Shown: positions 1-8,017 of the stretch, piece by piece
Position numbering within the stretch: position 1 is the stretch's first letter
Layout: every line of letters starts with the position of its first letter
Source: Methylophilus sp. TWE2
Lineage (GTDB): Bacteria; Pseudomonadota; Gammaproteobacteria; Burkholderiales; Methylophilaceae
Direction of reading: 5' to 3'
Length of the DNA stretch: 64,000 bases
NCBI RefSeq assembly: GCF_001183865.1
Contig: NZ_CP012020.1
Coordinates: forward strand, 1,917,839-1,981,838
Notes under the pieces: model-generated
What the model saw: the letters and a program-made list of their open reading frames with translations, nothing else
What the model was told of the DNA's origin: nothing
Database searches by the model: none
Program-made: the position numbers and the translations under genes

Positions 1-1897
1 TGCACTGTTACCAGCGGCGTTCGTTGTCGTTACGCTTGCAAATACTGTTGCATCAGGATCCTTCGCCAAGTCTGCACCTGGAACATTGATCGAGAATGTG
101 CCATCGGTCGCAACTGCGCCTTTAAAGTCTTTACCATTAATTGTGACCGTCACAATGTCGCCAGCTTTAAACTGACCACTCACGGTACCAGTGACAGGAA
201 TTGCAGCGGCTGTAGATTCAGCCACGTTCACAATACCATCACCAGCTACGTTCGCATCTAGGCTGATCGCTACTGCTGGTGGCGCGGTGTTCACAGTGTA
301 TGTCTGTGTATCAGTTGCTGTTGCACTATTACCCGCAGCGTTCGTTGTCGTCACGCTCGCAAATATTGTGCTGTCAGCATCTGCTGCCAAATCAGCACCT
401 GGAACATTGATTGAGAACTTGCCGCCATCCAGCACGGTGCCAGTAAATGGCTTGTTGTTAATCGTCAAAGTAACGATATCACCAACCTTGAACTGTCCAC
501 TGACTGTACCCGTCACAGCAATTGATGCCGCGGTTGACTCAGCAACGTTCACGATACCATCACCAGCCACGTTTGCATCCAGGCTGATTGCCAACGCAGG
601 TGGCAACAAGTTCACTGTGTAAGTTTGTGTGTCGGTTGCTGTTGCACTGTTACCAGCGGCGTTCGTTGTCGTTACGCTTGCAAATACTGTTGCATCAGGA
701 TCCTTCGCCAAGTCTGCACCTGGAACATTGATCGAGAATGTGCCATCGGTCGCAACTGCGCCTTTAAAGTCTTTACCATTAATTGTGACCGTCACAATGT
801 CGCCAGCTTTAAACTGACCACTCACGGTACCAGTGACAGGAATTGCAGCGGCTGTAGATTCAGCCACGTTCACAATACCATCACCAGCTACGTTCGCATC
901 TAGGCTGATCGCTACTGCTGGTGGCGCGGTGTTCACAGTGTATGTCTGTGTATCAGTTGCTGTTGCACTATTACCCGCAGCGTTCGTTGTCGTCACGCTC
1001 GCAAATACTGTACTGTCAGCATCAGCTGCAAGATCAGCACCAGGCACGCCAATCGAGAATTTGCCACCGTCAAGCACACTACCCGTAAAGGTCTTGTTAT
1101 TGATGGTCAGGGTCACTGTGTCACCCACCTTGAACTGGCCACTCACAGTACCAGTCACAGGAATAGAAGCAGCTGTAGATTCCGCAGCGTTCACAATGCC
1201 ATCACCAGCCACGTTTGCATCCAGGCTGATTGCCAACGCAGGTGGCAACAGGTTCACTGTGTAGTCTTGGGTATCGGTTGCGGTAGATGTATTACCTGCA
1301 ATATCAGTAGTTGAAACTTTGGCATCAATTGTTTTATCAGAATCAGCCGCCAGATCAGCACCAGGCACGTTGATGGAGAACTTACCACCAGCCTGAACAG
1401 TACCCGTGAAATCTTTGCCATTGACGGTCACAGTGACTACATCACCTACTTTAAATTGCCCACTGACAGTACCAGTGACTGGAATCGCAGCAGCTGTAGA
1501 CTCAGTGATATTGACAATACCGTCACCAGCCACATTTGCATCCAAACTGATTGCGAGTGCAGGAGGTGTCAATGCTACAGCATAGGCTTGTGTATCAGAT
1601 GCTGTGGTACTGTTGCCAGCATTGTCTACAACAGTAATTTTTGCCTCGACAGTACGGTCAGCATCAGCAGCCAAATCTGCACCGGGCACATTAATCGAGA
1701 ACGATCCATTTGCAGCAACCGCGCCCGTAAATTCTTTACCATTCACTGTTAACGTAACAATATCACCTGCTTTGTAATCGCCGGTAACCTTACCAGTCAC
1801 CGGAATTGCAGCAGCATTGGACTCTGCAATATTGATAATACCGTCACCAGCAATGTTCTGGTCCAGAATAATTGTGAGTGCAGGCGCGTCAATATCG
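1..1897 (-). repeat. Tandem 321-bp Ig-like adhesin repeats
   Basis: About six units of 321 bp (107 codons) lie head to tail; recognisable unit joints fall near 297, 618, 939, 1260 and 1581. Alternate units are more alike, which gives a 642-bp higher-order period. Bases 1-365 are identical to 643-1007 with no mismatch, and the first difference is at 366/1008. Units near the N-terminus (1260-1897) have diverged more. This points to recent duplication or gene conversion in the distal array. Confidence 0.93.
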
Positions 1898-3687
1898 ACG
1901 GTAAACGTCTCACTATTTTTTACTGTTGAGTTACCTGCTTGATCTGTCACAGTAATCACTGGGGTATAAGTCCCACTTGGCAGAGCGGCGCCTGTAAGAT
2001 CGACAGTCCACACAGCGGTGCTGTTTGGACCAGCAGTCACTGTCGCAACATAATCTTTACCATCAATTGTAATGACTACACGATCAGATACTTTTTCTGT
2101 GGTACCAGTCAAGGTTGGCGCACGATTGTTGGTGTAGTTATCCGTCTGGCTTGCACCAGTGTCATCTTTTACGGTTTCTGGCAATTGACCGCTGATTTTA
2201 GAGGCATCTGGAGGGGTGCCGTCTACAATAAAAGTCTCGCTATTTTTTGTAGAGGAGTTACCAGCAAGATCAGTGACCTTGATTGTTGGGGTATAGGTGC
2301 CATCAGCTAGTTGGGCACCTGTGAGATTTACATTCCAGATACCAGTGCCGTTAGGACCAGCACTGACAGTAGCGACATAATCTTTGCCATCAACGGTGAT
2401 AACAACTCGATCAGTGGCTTTTTCAGTTGTACCAATCAACGTTGGCGCACGGTTATTTGTATAGTTATCAGTCTGACTAAATCCAGTGTCATCTTTAACG
2501 GTTTCTGGTAACTCGCCATTGATCTTGCTCAGATCCGGTGCAGTACCATCAACAGTAAAGGTTTCACTTGGCTTAGTCGTCTCATTACCTGCCAAATCTT
2601 TCACTGTAATCGTTGGAGTATAAACAGCGTCTTTGAGATTTGCACCAGTTAGGTCCACCGTCCAAACAGCTGTCCCGTTAGGTCCGGCCGAAACGGTAGC
2701 GGTATAGTCTTTACCATCAAGGTTAACTGTAACAGTATCTGTTACTTTCTCAGTCGTCCCAATCAGGGTAGGTTGACGATTGCTAGTAATATTGTCGGTT
2801 TGGCTGATGCCAGTGTCATCTTTTACAGTCTCAGGCAACTCGCCTTTAATGTCATTAGCATTTGGTGGGGTCCCATCAATAATCGCCGAGTCGGAATTTG
2901 GAGGCGATGTCTGGCCGGATTGATTGGTAATGGTTGCTGTGACAACAAGAGTGTCTCCATCAGCAGGGACAGGGACAGAAATTGTTACGAAGCCATTTGC
3001 AATGTCTGTACCAGTTAACGGGCGAGTAATCGTCCCGGTGTTGTGCGTTAAATTCACCACATCGCCAGGCTCCATTCCAACTGGCAAGGTCACACGAGCA
3101 TTAGTGAACCCTGGATTACCCGACAGTGCCAGCTCATTTTTATTCAGATATCCGTCGTTGTTGACATCGCCCTCAAGAGAAACACCAGGTGCTCCGCTAG
3201 CAGGCGTTAAAAAAACAAAGTTTGGCGGAATACCACCCTGAGTTGGGCCGCCAACAAAGCCATTACCGCCGTCATAATTTGCTGCACCGGGCCCTTGAGT
3301 TTGAATGCGATCCAAATTAACAAAACTGGCATTACCATCACTACCAGCAGCACCAGCGGCAGGATCTTCAAGTACTTCAGTAATATCACGGCCTTCATTT
3401 AATGCAGTCAATACTGCATCAAATACCGCTTGATTTACTGCGTTTTCGGTAACATCTGAGACATCCACTTGCGCTAGATTGTCAGTAATCTTAACTGTTT
3501 GCGCTTCCGCAATATTGACAACCTCGCCATTTGCCAATTTCACAGAGACGATAGCACCAGAAGCAGTGATAACTTTATCCCCTGCATGTAGCGCTTCACC
3601 TATTTTCAGCATATGACGATTGCCGTTGGTATCTACTACGATAGCCATACCCTGAATATTTGTAACAGTTCCAATTACTGTAGCCAT
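1..3687 (-). CDS. lapA: Giant LapA-type repetitive adhesin, N-terminal part
   Basis: The frame is open from the ATG at 3687 to the window edge, so only about the first 1229 residues are present. Residues 1-120 resemble a LapA retention module: a beta-rich start (MATVIGTVTNIQG) followed by a helical stretch that ends in the dialanine site PAAG at 109-112, where LapG-type proteases cut. Then come a Gly-rich linker, an EF-hand-like loop DVNNDGYLNKNE (about residue 174), three 109-residue units and about six 107-residue bacterial Ig-like units of the T1SS adhesin kind (GTVSGQFKAGDIVTVTING). No Sec signal peptide is visible, as expected for a type I substrate whose C-terminal signal would lie outside the window. 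A GAGGA ribosome site precedes the ATG. The gene is transcribed away from its secretion genes and is probably a monocistron. It should hold cells to surfaces while LapD sequesters LapG. Confidence 0.93.
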   Translation of the reverse strand, partial: MATVIGTVTNIQGMAIVVDTNGNRHMLKIGEALHAGDKVITASGAIVSVKLANGEVVNIAEAQTVKITDNLAQVDVSDVTENAVNQAVFDAVLTALNEGRDITEVLEDPAAGAAGSDGNASFVNLDRIQTQGPGAANYDGGNGFVGGPTQGGIPPNFVFLTPASGAPGVSLEGDVNNDGYLNKNELALSGNPGFTNARVTLPVGMEPGDVVNLTHNTGTITRPLTGTDIANGFVTISVPVPADGDTLVVTATITNQSGQTSPPNSDSAIIDGTPPNANDIKGELPETVKDDTGISQTDNITSNRQPTLIGTTEKVTDTVTVNLDGKDYTATVSAGPNGTAVWTVDLTGANLKDAVYTPTITVKDLAGNETTKPSETFTVDGTAPDLSKINGELPETVKDDTGFSQTDNYTNNRAPTLIGTTEKATDRVVITVDGKDYVATVSAGPNGTGIWNVNLTGAQLADGTYTPTIKVTDLAGNSSTKNSETFIVDGTPPDASKISGQLPETVKDDTGASQTDNYTNNRAPTLTGTTEKVSDRVVITIDGKDYVATVTAGPNSTAVWTVDLTGAALPSGTYTPVITVTDQAGNSTVKNSETFTVDIDAPALTIILDQNIAGDGIINIAESNAAAIPVTGKVTGDYKAGDIVTLTVNGKEFTGAVAANGSFSINVPGADLAADADRTVEAKITVVDNAGNSTTASDTQAYAVALTPPALAISLDANVAGDGIVNITESTAAAIPVTGTVSGQFKVGDVVTVTVNGKDFTGTVQAGGKFSINVPGADLAADSDKTIDAKVSTTDIAGNTSTATDTQDYTVNLLPPALAISLDANVAGDGIVNAAESTAASIPVTGTVSGQFKVGDTVTLTINNKTFTGSVLDGGKFSIGVPGADLAADADSTVFASVTTTNAAGNSATATDTQTYTVNTAPPAVAISLDANVAGDGIVNVAESTAAAIPVTGTVSGQFKAGDIVTVTINGKDFKGAVATDGTFSINVPGADLAKDPDATVFASVTTTNAAGNSATATDTQTYTVNLLPPALAISLDANVAGDGIVNVAESTAASIAVTGTVSGQFKVGDIVTLTINNKPFTGTVLDGGKFSINVPGADLAADADSTIFASVTTTNAAGNSATATDTQTYTVNTAPPAVAISLDANVAGDGIVNVAESTAAAIPVTGTVSGQFKAGDIVTVTINGKDFKGAVATDGTFSINVPGADLAKDPDATVFASVTTTNAAGNSA
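1898..2878 (-). repeat. Three 327-bp adhesin repeats, second type
   Basis: Three units of 327 bp (109 codons) start at about 1898, 2225 and 2552. The encoded units share the pattern LPETVKDDT, then TDNxTxNRxPTLxGTTEKV, then AGPNGTAVWxVDLTGANL. They lie between the retention module and the 321-bp array and form a distinct Ig-like class in the same protein. Confidence 0.88.
3352..3363 (-). other. Predicted LapG cleavage site (PAAG) in LapA
   Basis: The codons for Pro109-Ala110-Ala111-Gly112 lie here, at the end of a helical segment (DITEVLEDPAAG). LapG proteases cut LapA-type adhesins between the two alanines of a (T/A/P)AA(G/V/T) motif at about residue 108. The position and the presence of lapD and lapG upstream make this a confident prediction. 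Confidence 0.85.
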
Positions 3688-3756
3688 TTTTATCCTCACT
3701 TATGGTTGAGACAATTCTGATAGTGTCGTATTAAACTTGAATACAAAACGGAAATC

Positions 3757-3776
3757 TATTGTACTGAAGTACAATA
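3757..3776. promoter_or_regulatory. Perfect 9-bp inverted repeat upstream of lapA
   Basis: TATTGTACT-GA-AGTACAATA is a perfect palindrome with a 2-bp centre, 70 bp upstream of the lapA ATG. There is no T-tract, so it reads as an operator rather than a terminator. Its size and symmetry suit a dimeric regulator such as the LuxR-type protein encoded at 5922-6599, but that link is inference. Confidence 0.5.
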
Positions 3777-3827
3777 TTTGATCGAAGCACGCACGCCATT
3801 TCTCTTAGATCAATAAAAGAGAGACAT

Positions 3828-3860
3828 AAAAAAAGCGGCGCCTATTGGCACCGCTTTTTT
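3828..3860 (-). terminator. Intrinsic terminator after the tolC-ompA gene
   Basis: A hairpin (stem AAAAGCGG.GCC / GGC.CCGCTTTT, one mismatch, 4-base loop) begins 42 bp past the stop of the 3902-5704 gene and is followed by a T run on the minus strand. It separates that gene from lapA, which therefore needs its own promoter. Confidence 0.75.
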
Positions 3861-3901
3861 ACTTTGGATTAACCAAAGTCTTTAATAATTACACTTACCG
3901 A

Positions 3902-5704
3902 TTACTGTGCAACAGACTGGAAGCGTATGATTTCTACACGACGGTTAGCGTCATTACCATTCACAGGGTCGTTCTCAGCAATTGGCTGCGAGAACCCGTA
4001 TCCTTTGACAACAAGGCGCTGTGCATCCATGCCTTTTTTCACCAGATAATCAGCAACAGCTTTGGCACGCTTCTCTGAAAGCAGCAAATTGTACTTCTCT
4101 TTTGAAGTGTTACGTTTATCAGTATGGCCTGCAATCTCAACCTTGTCATTACCCCATTCTTTAATGACATCATAAACAATATCCAGATCGGCATAAGACT
4201 CTGGCAAGATGATTGCGCTGTTTGCCTGGAACAAGATACGAGGTGTAAACTTCATTGTCGCTTTTTCTGTCTTGGGCTTAAATGCCTCACCTTCCCAAGG
4301 CTTAGCGTTTGCTAACAATGCGGCCTTGTCTGGCACGACTTGTGCTGGTACTACCGCCTTACAGACGTTTTCACGGTCCATGTACTCTTCACGCGGATAC
4401 TCACCAACATCAGTACGTGTGACTCCAAGCTTGCTTAGCAAAAGACCTTGTCCAGCATAAGTCCTGGCATAAGCCGTATTCAAATCCATTTCAGCATTAG
4501 TGAAATTACGACGGGCCTGGAAATATTCGTTTTCAGTATCCAACAAGTCAAGCAAGGTACGCTGACCGATATCATATTGTTTACGATAAGCCAGACGGGC
4601 ATTTTCAATCGAATCCTGATGTTGCTTGCGGTAAGCTACTTGCTCACTTAACTGCTTGATATTGTTGTACGCAATGGCTACCAGTTGACGCGTATCAATA
4701 CATGCTTTATCGCGCAAATCATGAGAGCGATTCAAGGTTTCAACAGCGGAGTCCAGATTAGACTTATCGGTAAAACCATTAAAGATGTTCCAGCTTGCGG
4801 TCACCTCAAGTGTATCTGCAGCTAGAGTACTGTTTCTGCTTTTATCGTTGACATCAAGTATCTTACGCCCTTGCAAATCCAATCTTGGCATGAAAGGCGC
4901 TTTACGACCTGTCACAGATTTTTCAACTGCAATAATATTTTCGATGGCCGCCAGAATATTAGGGTTCTGCTTGTAGGCTGTTTCCAGTACCTGATCGGCA
5001 CTCTGCTGTAGACCATCACCGGTCATCATCACCTCATTGAGATTTTCAGGGGGTAACTCACCAACAAGGCGTTGAAAACGTGCTGAAACATCATAGAGGT
5101 TATTCGTTTCTGTCACCAGATTTGCCTCAGCGAGGGCCAGACGACCAGTCGCTTGTTCAAGATCCACCTTTTTGCCTACACCAGCATCCACTCGCGATTT
5201 GATTTTGTCAAAAACCTGCTTATGCACAACAAAATTGTCTTGCGCATAAGAGACTAAACGACGGAATCGAATCAAATCATAGTATGCAGCTGCAGTGTCT
5301 AGTGCAATCCCTTGCATCTGCCCTTGTAATTCGTAAAAGCGTGACTTGGCCACATGATCTAAACGGCCAACCTCTGAAGGCGTCGCTAAACCGTCAAAAA
5401 GCATTTGACGTAAGGTGAGCGTAGACTGCTGGTTGGGTGTATTGGTATTGTTGACATTAGGTACCAGCCTTTCCTGATTCCTAAATGTTTGATCAACCGT
5501 CAGGTTTGGCAAATATCGACCTTTGGCCGCTGCCTCATCCAGCTCTGCCGCTTTAAAAGCATGAAAGCTGGCTTGTACCTCCGGGTTTTCTGCTACCGCT
5601 TTCTCAATGATTTTTTCAAGGCTTTCGGGGCTTGCTGCCCAAGTCACTGATGAATATGAGAACACGCCCAACATGAGCGCAAAGGTAATTTTTTTTAGTT
5701 TCAT
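3902..5704 (-). CDS. lapE: TolC-family outer-membrane channel fused to an OmpA domain
   Basis: A 600-residue protein with a signal peptide (residues 1-23, cut after VTWA). Residues 25 to about 440 form a TolC/AggA-type efflux domain, the outer-membrane exit duct of type I secretion. Residues 484-594 form an OmpA_C peptidoglycan-binding domain with the GHTD motif (526-529), the pair Asp529/Arg546 that binds diaminopimelate in this family, and an NRRVE end. Ordinary LapE/TolC proteins lack this domain, so the channel should be pinned to the cell wall. It follows the regulator gene by 217 bp in the Lap locus and should export LapA with the ABC and HlyD proteins. The symbol is given by role and the domain fusion is unusual. 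Confidence 0.9.
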   Translation of the reverse strand: MKLKKITFALMLGVFSYSSVTWAASPESLEKIIEKAVAENPEVQASFHAFKAAELDEAAAKGRYLPNLTVDQTFRNQERLVPNVNNTNTPNQQSTLTLRQMLFDGLATPSEVGRLDHVAKSRFYELQGQMQGIALDTAAAYYDLIRFRRLVSYAQDNFVVHKQVFDKIKSRVDAGVGKKVDLEQATGRLALAEANLVTETNNLYDVSARFQRLVGELPPENLNEVMMTGDGLQQSADQVLETAYKQNPNILAAIENIIAVEKSVTGRKAPFMPRLDLQGRKILDVNDKSRNSTLAADTLEVTASWNIFNGFTDKSNLDSAVETLNRSHDLRDKACIDTRQLVAIAYNNIKQLSEQVAYRKQHQDSIENARLAYRKQYDIGQRTLLDLLDTENEYFQARRNFTNAEMDLNTAYARTYAGQGLLLSKLGVTRTDVGEYPREEYMDRENVCKAVVPAQVVPDKAALLANAKPWEGEAFKPKTEKATMKFTPRILFQANSAIILPESYADLDIVYDVIKEWGNDKVEIAGHTDKRNTSKEKYNLLLSEKRAKAVADYLVKKGMDAQRLVVKGYGFSQPIAENDPVNGNDANRRVEIIRFQSVAQ

Positions 5705-5780
5705 GTGCAGACTCTTAACAAGTTATAAAGATTCATCCTCAATCAGTATAACCACGGAATTATGTCGGCACAAGCATTGA

Positions 5781-5803
5781 TAGCCTATCGAAGCGATAGG
5801 CTA
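5781..5803. promoter_or_regulatory. Perfect 10-bp inverted repeat upstream of tolC-ompA
   Basis: TAGCCTATCG-AAG-CGATAGGCTA lies in the 217-bp AT-rich gap between the LuxR-type gene and the tolC-ompA gene, 77 bp before the latter's ATG. No T-tract follows on either strand, so it is either an operator or an RNA hairpin in the leader that tunes expression of the channel. Confidence 0.45.
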
Positions 5804-5921
5804 AAGAAAGTTTTAGTGAAAAAAGTCACAAATTTCGGTTGTAAGAAACCACAAAACAGTAAAAAGTCCCCAAATAAACGTTAATTTTCTAATAAAAACA
5901 TAAAATAAAAAAAATTATCAA

Positions 5922-6599
5922 TTAAGAGTTAAGCGGTACTTTATTTAAGAAATTTTCTTTCATATCATTTTCATGCGAAAAATGCCCTTGGTTTGCCTGG
6001 CCTTGTAATACTAAGGCCAAATGCAAACGATCACGTACCTTCAAGGTATCAAATACTGAAGTAAGATGCGCTTTGACAGTTCGCTCAGAGATTGAGAGCG
6101 CCCTGGCAATCTCTTTGTTACTATTGCCTTTGGCCGCTTCCAGAGCAACTTCACGTTCACGCTTAGTCAAGCCCTCAAGGACCTCTTCCGCAGCATTTGC
6201 CTGACGATTAACTCGTGTAGTCAATGTAATCAAATGCTTTAGCAGATCTCTTCCCAGCCAGACGCCACCTTGTGACACGACGCTGTATACTTCTTTAAGG
6301 ACATGATGATGTGCATAGGCATGCAAATAGCCTACAGCCCCCACTTCGAGTGCTTGCATCGCTTCTGCTTGATCAGGGTTATTTGATAAAACAATCACTT
6401 TGGCAGAGGGTAGAAAATTCAGTACCTGCTGCACATGCTGCCGCCACTGGGCGCCATGTTCAATTTGGGCATGTACCCAAATCACAGAGGCCCCGGCAAT
6501 ATCTGCGGAGACTACCTCTGAGATTGTCGTTGACTGAGGAAAAGCTTTAAGCCATGACTCTATTGACTCTTTTAATGTTGTTATAAATATATGCTTCAT
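5922..6599 (-). CDS. LuxR/NarL-type regulator with a receiver lacking its Asp
   Basis: A 225-residue protein. Residues 1 to about 120 have the fold pattern of a response-regulator receiver (VIVLSNNPDQAEAMQALEVG, GAVGYLHA), but the strand that normally carries the phospho-acceptor Asp reads VIWVHA, with His43 instead. Residues from about 145 form a GerE helix-turn-helix (LTKREREVALEAAKG, SISERTVKAHLTSVF). It starts 4 bp after the stop of the HlyD-type adaptor gene and so belongs to the secretion operon. It likely controls the adhesin or its secretion genes without classical phosphorylation. Targets are unknown; the palindromes at 3757 and 5781 are candidates. Confidence 0.85.
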   Translation of the reverse strand: MKHIFITTLKESIESWLKAFPQSTTISEVVSADIAGASVIWVHAQIEHGAQWRQHVQQVLNFLPSAKVIVLSNNPDQAEAMQALEVGAVGYLHAYAHHHVLKEVYSVVSQGGVWLGRDLLKHLITLTTRVNRQANAAEEVLEGLTKREREVALEAAKGNSNKEIARALSISERTVKAHLTSVFDTLKVRDRLHLALVLQGQANQGHFSHENDMKENFLNKVPLNS

Positions 6600-6603
6600 A
6601 GTA

Positions 6604-8016
6604 TTAGCGCTCAGTTAATGCGTAAGATTTAGCTTTTAACACTGGTTTCAATAAGTATGACAGCACTGTTTTCTTCCCTGTCAAAATGTCAACCTGTGCC
6701 ACCATGCCAGGAATAATGGGCAAATGATCGCCCAGATTATTCTTGTTTGTCCTTACCTTAACGACATAATATGCGTTTCCTTTATCGTCTATGGTGGAAT
6801 CTGCTGCAATATCTTGCACATATCCATCTAAACTGCCATAAATAGTGTAATCATACGCCGTCAACTTCACCACTGCAGGTTGTTGCGGACGGATAAATGC
6901 AATGTCCTTGGTTTGAATTTTTGCTTCAATCACCAGCGCATCATCCGAAGGCACCACTTCCATGACCTCTTTGCCTGGTTGAATGACGCCCCCTACAGTG
7001 TTGTAATAAAGTTTACTGACTTTGCCATTGACGGGAGATGTCAACGTTGATTGCTTGACCTTATCAGAAAGCGCCAGGCTTGACTGTGTCAGGCTATTAA
7101 TCTTAGCTGTCGTTTCATTCAAATCTGTCCGAACCTTACTTAAAAATGATTGTTGCGCCTCTGACACCTTGCGACGTGCTTCGGAAATGGCAGCAGTCAA
7201 TCTAGCCATTTGTGCTGAAGCCTGGTCGATATCCCCTTTGGCGCGGTTGGCATCACGCTCCAGCCTGAGAATTTCGATCTCGGAAACAGCCCCACTGCTT
7301 AACAAAGGTCGATTAGCAGCAAGCTCTTTATTAGTGGAGTCATAAGTTTTGATCGCCACTTCTTTTTTGAATTGTACTTCTGACAGCTCGCGTTCGCGCT
7401 GCGACAGCTGATCCCTGGCAATATTGATTTGGGAATTCAATTCATCACGTGCGGCATTAAACAGCTGCAGCTCCTGTAAATAAGTATCCGGGGCTTTCTC
7501 TTGCACCTCAGTCGGCGGATTAAAGCTACCACCATTAGCCAGTGCTTTCAATCGTGCTTCTTTAGCCCTCAGTGATAAATACTGACTTTCGTTTTCTTTT
7601 AAGGAAGAAATGGCCCGGGTTTCGTCGATCTTAATGAGCGGTTGCCCCCGTTTAACAGTAGCACCCAATTGCACCAGAATATCGACAACGATACCACCAT
7701 CCAGTGACTGCACGACTTGCACTTGACGCGACGGAATCACACGTCCTTCCCCACGCGTCACTTCATCGACTTGCGCCAGGCTTGCCCAAACCAGCAACAC
7801 CAGCAAAATGGCAAAAATACCATACATGATAAGCTTGGCGTGCAGCATAGTGTCTTCCACCATGACATCATGCGCTTGCTCGCTCCACGTGCGCGATTCT
7901 GCCGTATCGGTTTTGACTATTTTATCGACAAGCGCATGCACGGGTTTACCAAGTCGCACCCAAATACTGTCTGGCTTGGTGATCTGTCCGATCTGATCGT
8001 ATATTTTTTTTGCCAT
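6604..8016 (-). CDS. lapC: Type I secretion membrane-fusion protein (HlyD/LapC)
   Basis: A 470-residue periplasmic adaptor linking the ABC transporter to the outer-membrane channel. One membrane helix (about residues 62-81) is followed by the HlyD start (QVDEVTRGEGRVIPSRQVQ), lipoyl-like halves, long coiled-coil hairpins (about 130-310) and a C-terminal beta domain (LTSPVNGKVSKLYYNTVGG, PGMVAQVDILTGKKTVLSYL). I chose the ATG at 8016, one base after the upstream stop, with an AAGG site 12 bp before it. An in-frame GTG at 8046 would add ten residues inside the ABC gene and looks less likely. It is the middle gene of the transporter-adaptor-regulator operon. Confidence 0.92.
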   Translation of the reverse strand: MAKKIYDQIGQITKPDSIWVRLGKPVHALVDKIVKTDTAESRTWSEQAHDVMVEDTMLHAKLIMYGIFAILLVLLVWASLAQVDEVTRGEGRVIPSRQVQVVQSLDGGIVVDILVQLGATVKRGQPLIKIDETRAISSLKENESQYLSLRAKEARLKALANGGSFNPPTEVQEKAPDTYLQELQLFNAARDELNSQINIARDQLSQRERELSEVQFKKEVAIKTYDSTNKELAANRPLLSSGAVSEIEILRLERDANRAKGDIDQASAQMARLTAAISEARRKVSEAQQSFLSKVRTDLNETTAKINSLTQSSLALSDKVKQSTLTSPVNGKVSKLYYNTVGGVIQPGKEVMEVVPSDDALVIEAKIQTKDIAFIRPQQPAVVKLTAYDYTIYGSLDGYVQDIAADSTIDDKGNAYYVVKVRTNKNNLGDHLPIIPGMVAQVDILTGKKTVLSYLLKPVLKAKSYALTER

Positions 8017-8017
8017 C

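Noticed and set aside
191..1264. Long plus-strand frames of 143 codons in the first 1.3 kb
   Set aside because: They are antisense shadows of the minus-strand adhesin repeats and recur with the same period; the minus frame is open throughout and gives sensible Ig-like repeats.
1..1897. Tandem repeats as a possible CRISPR array
   Set aside because: Units are 321 bp, coding and contiguous without spacers.
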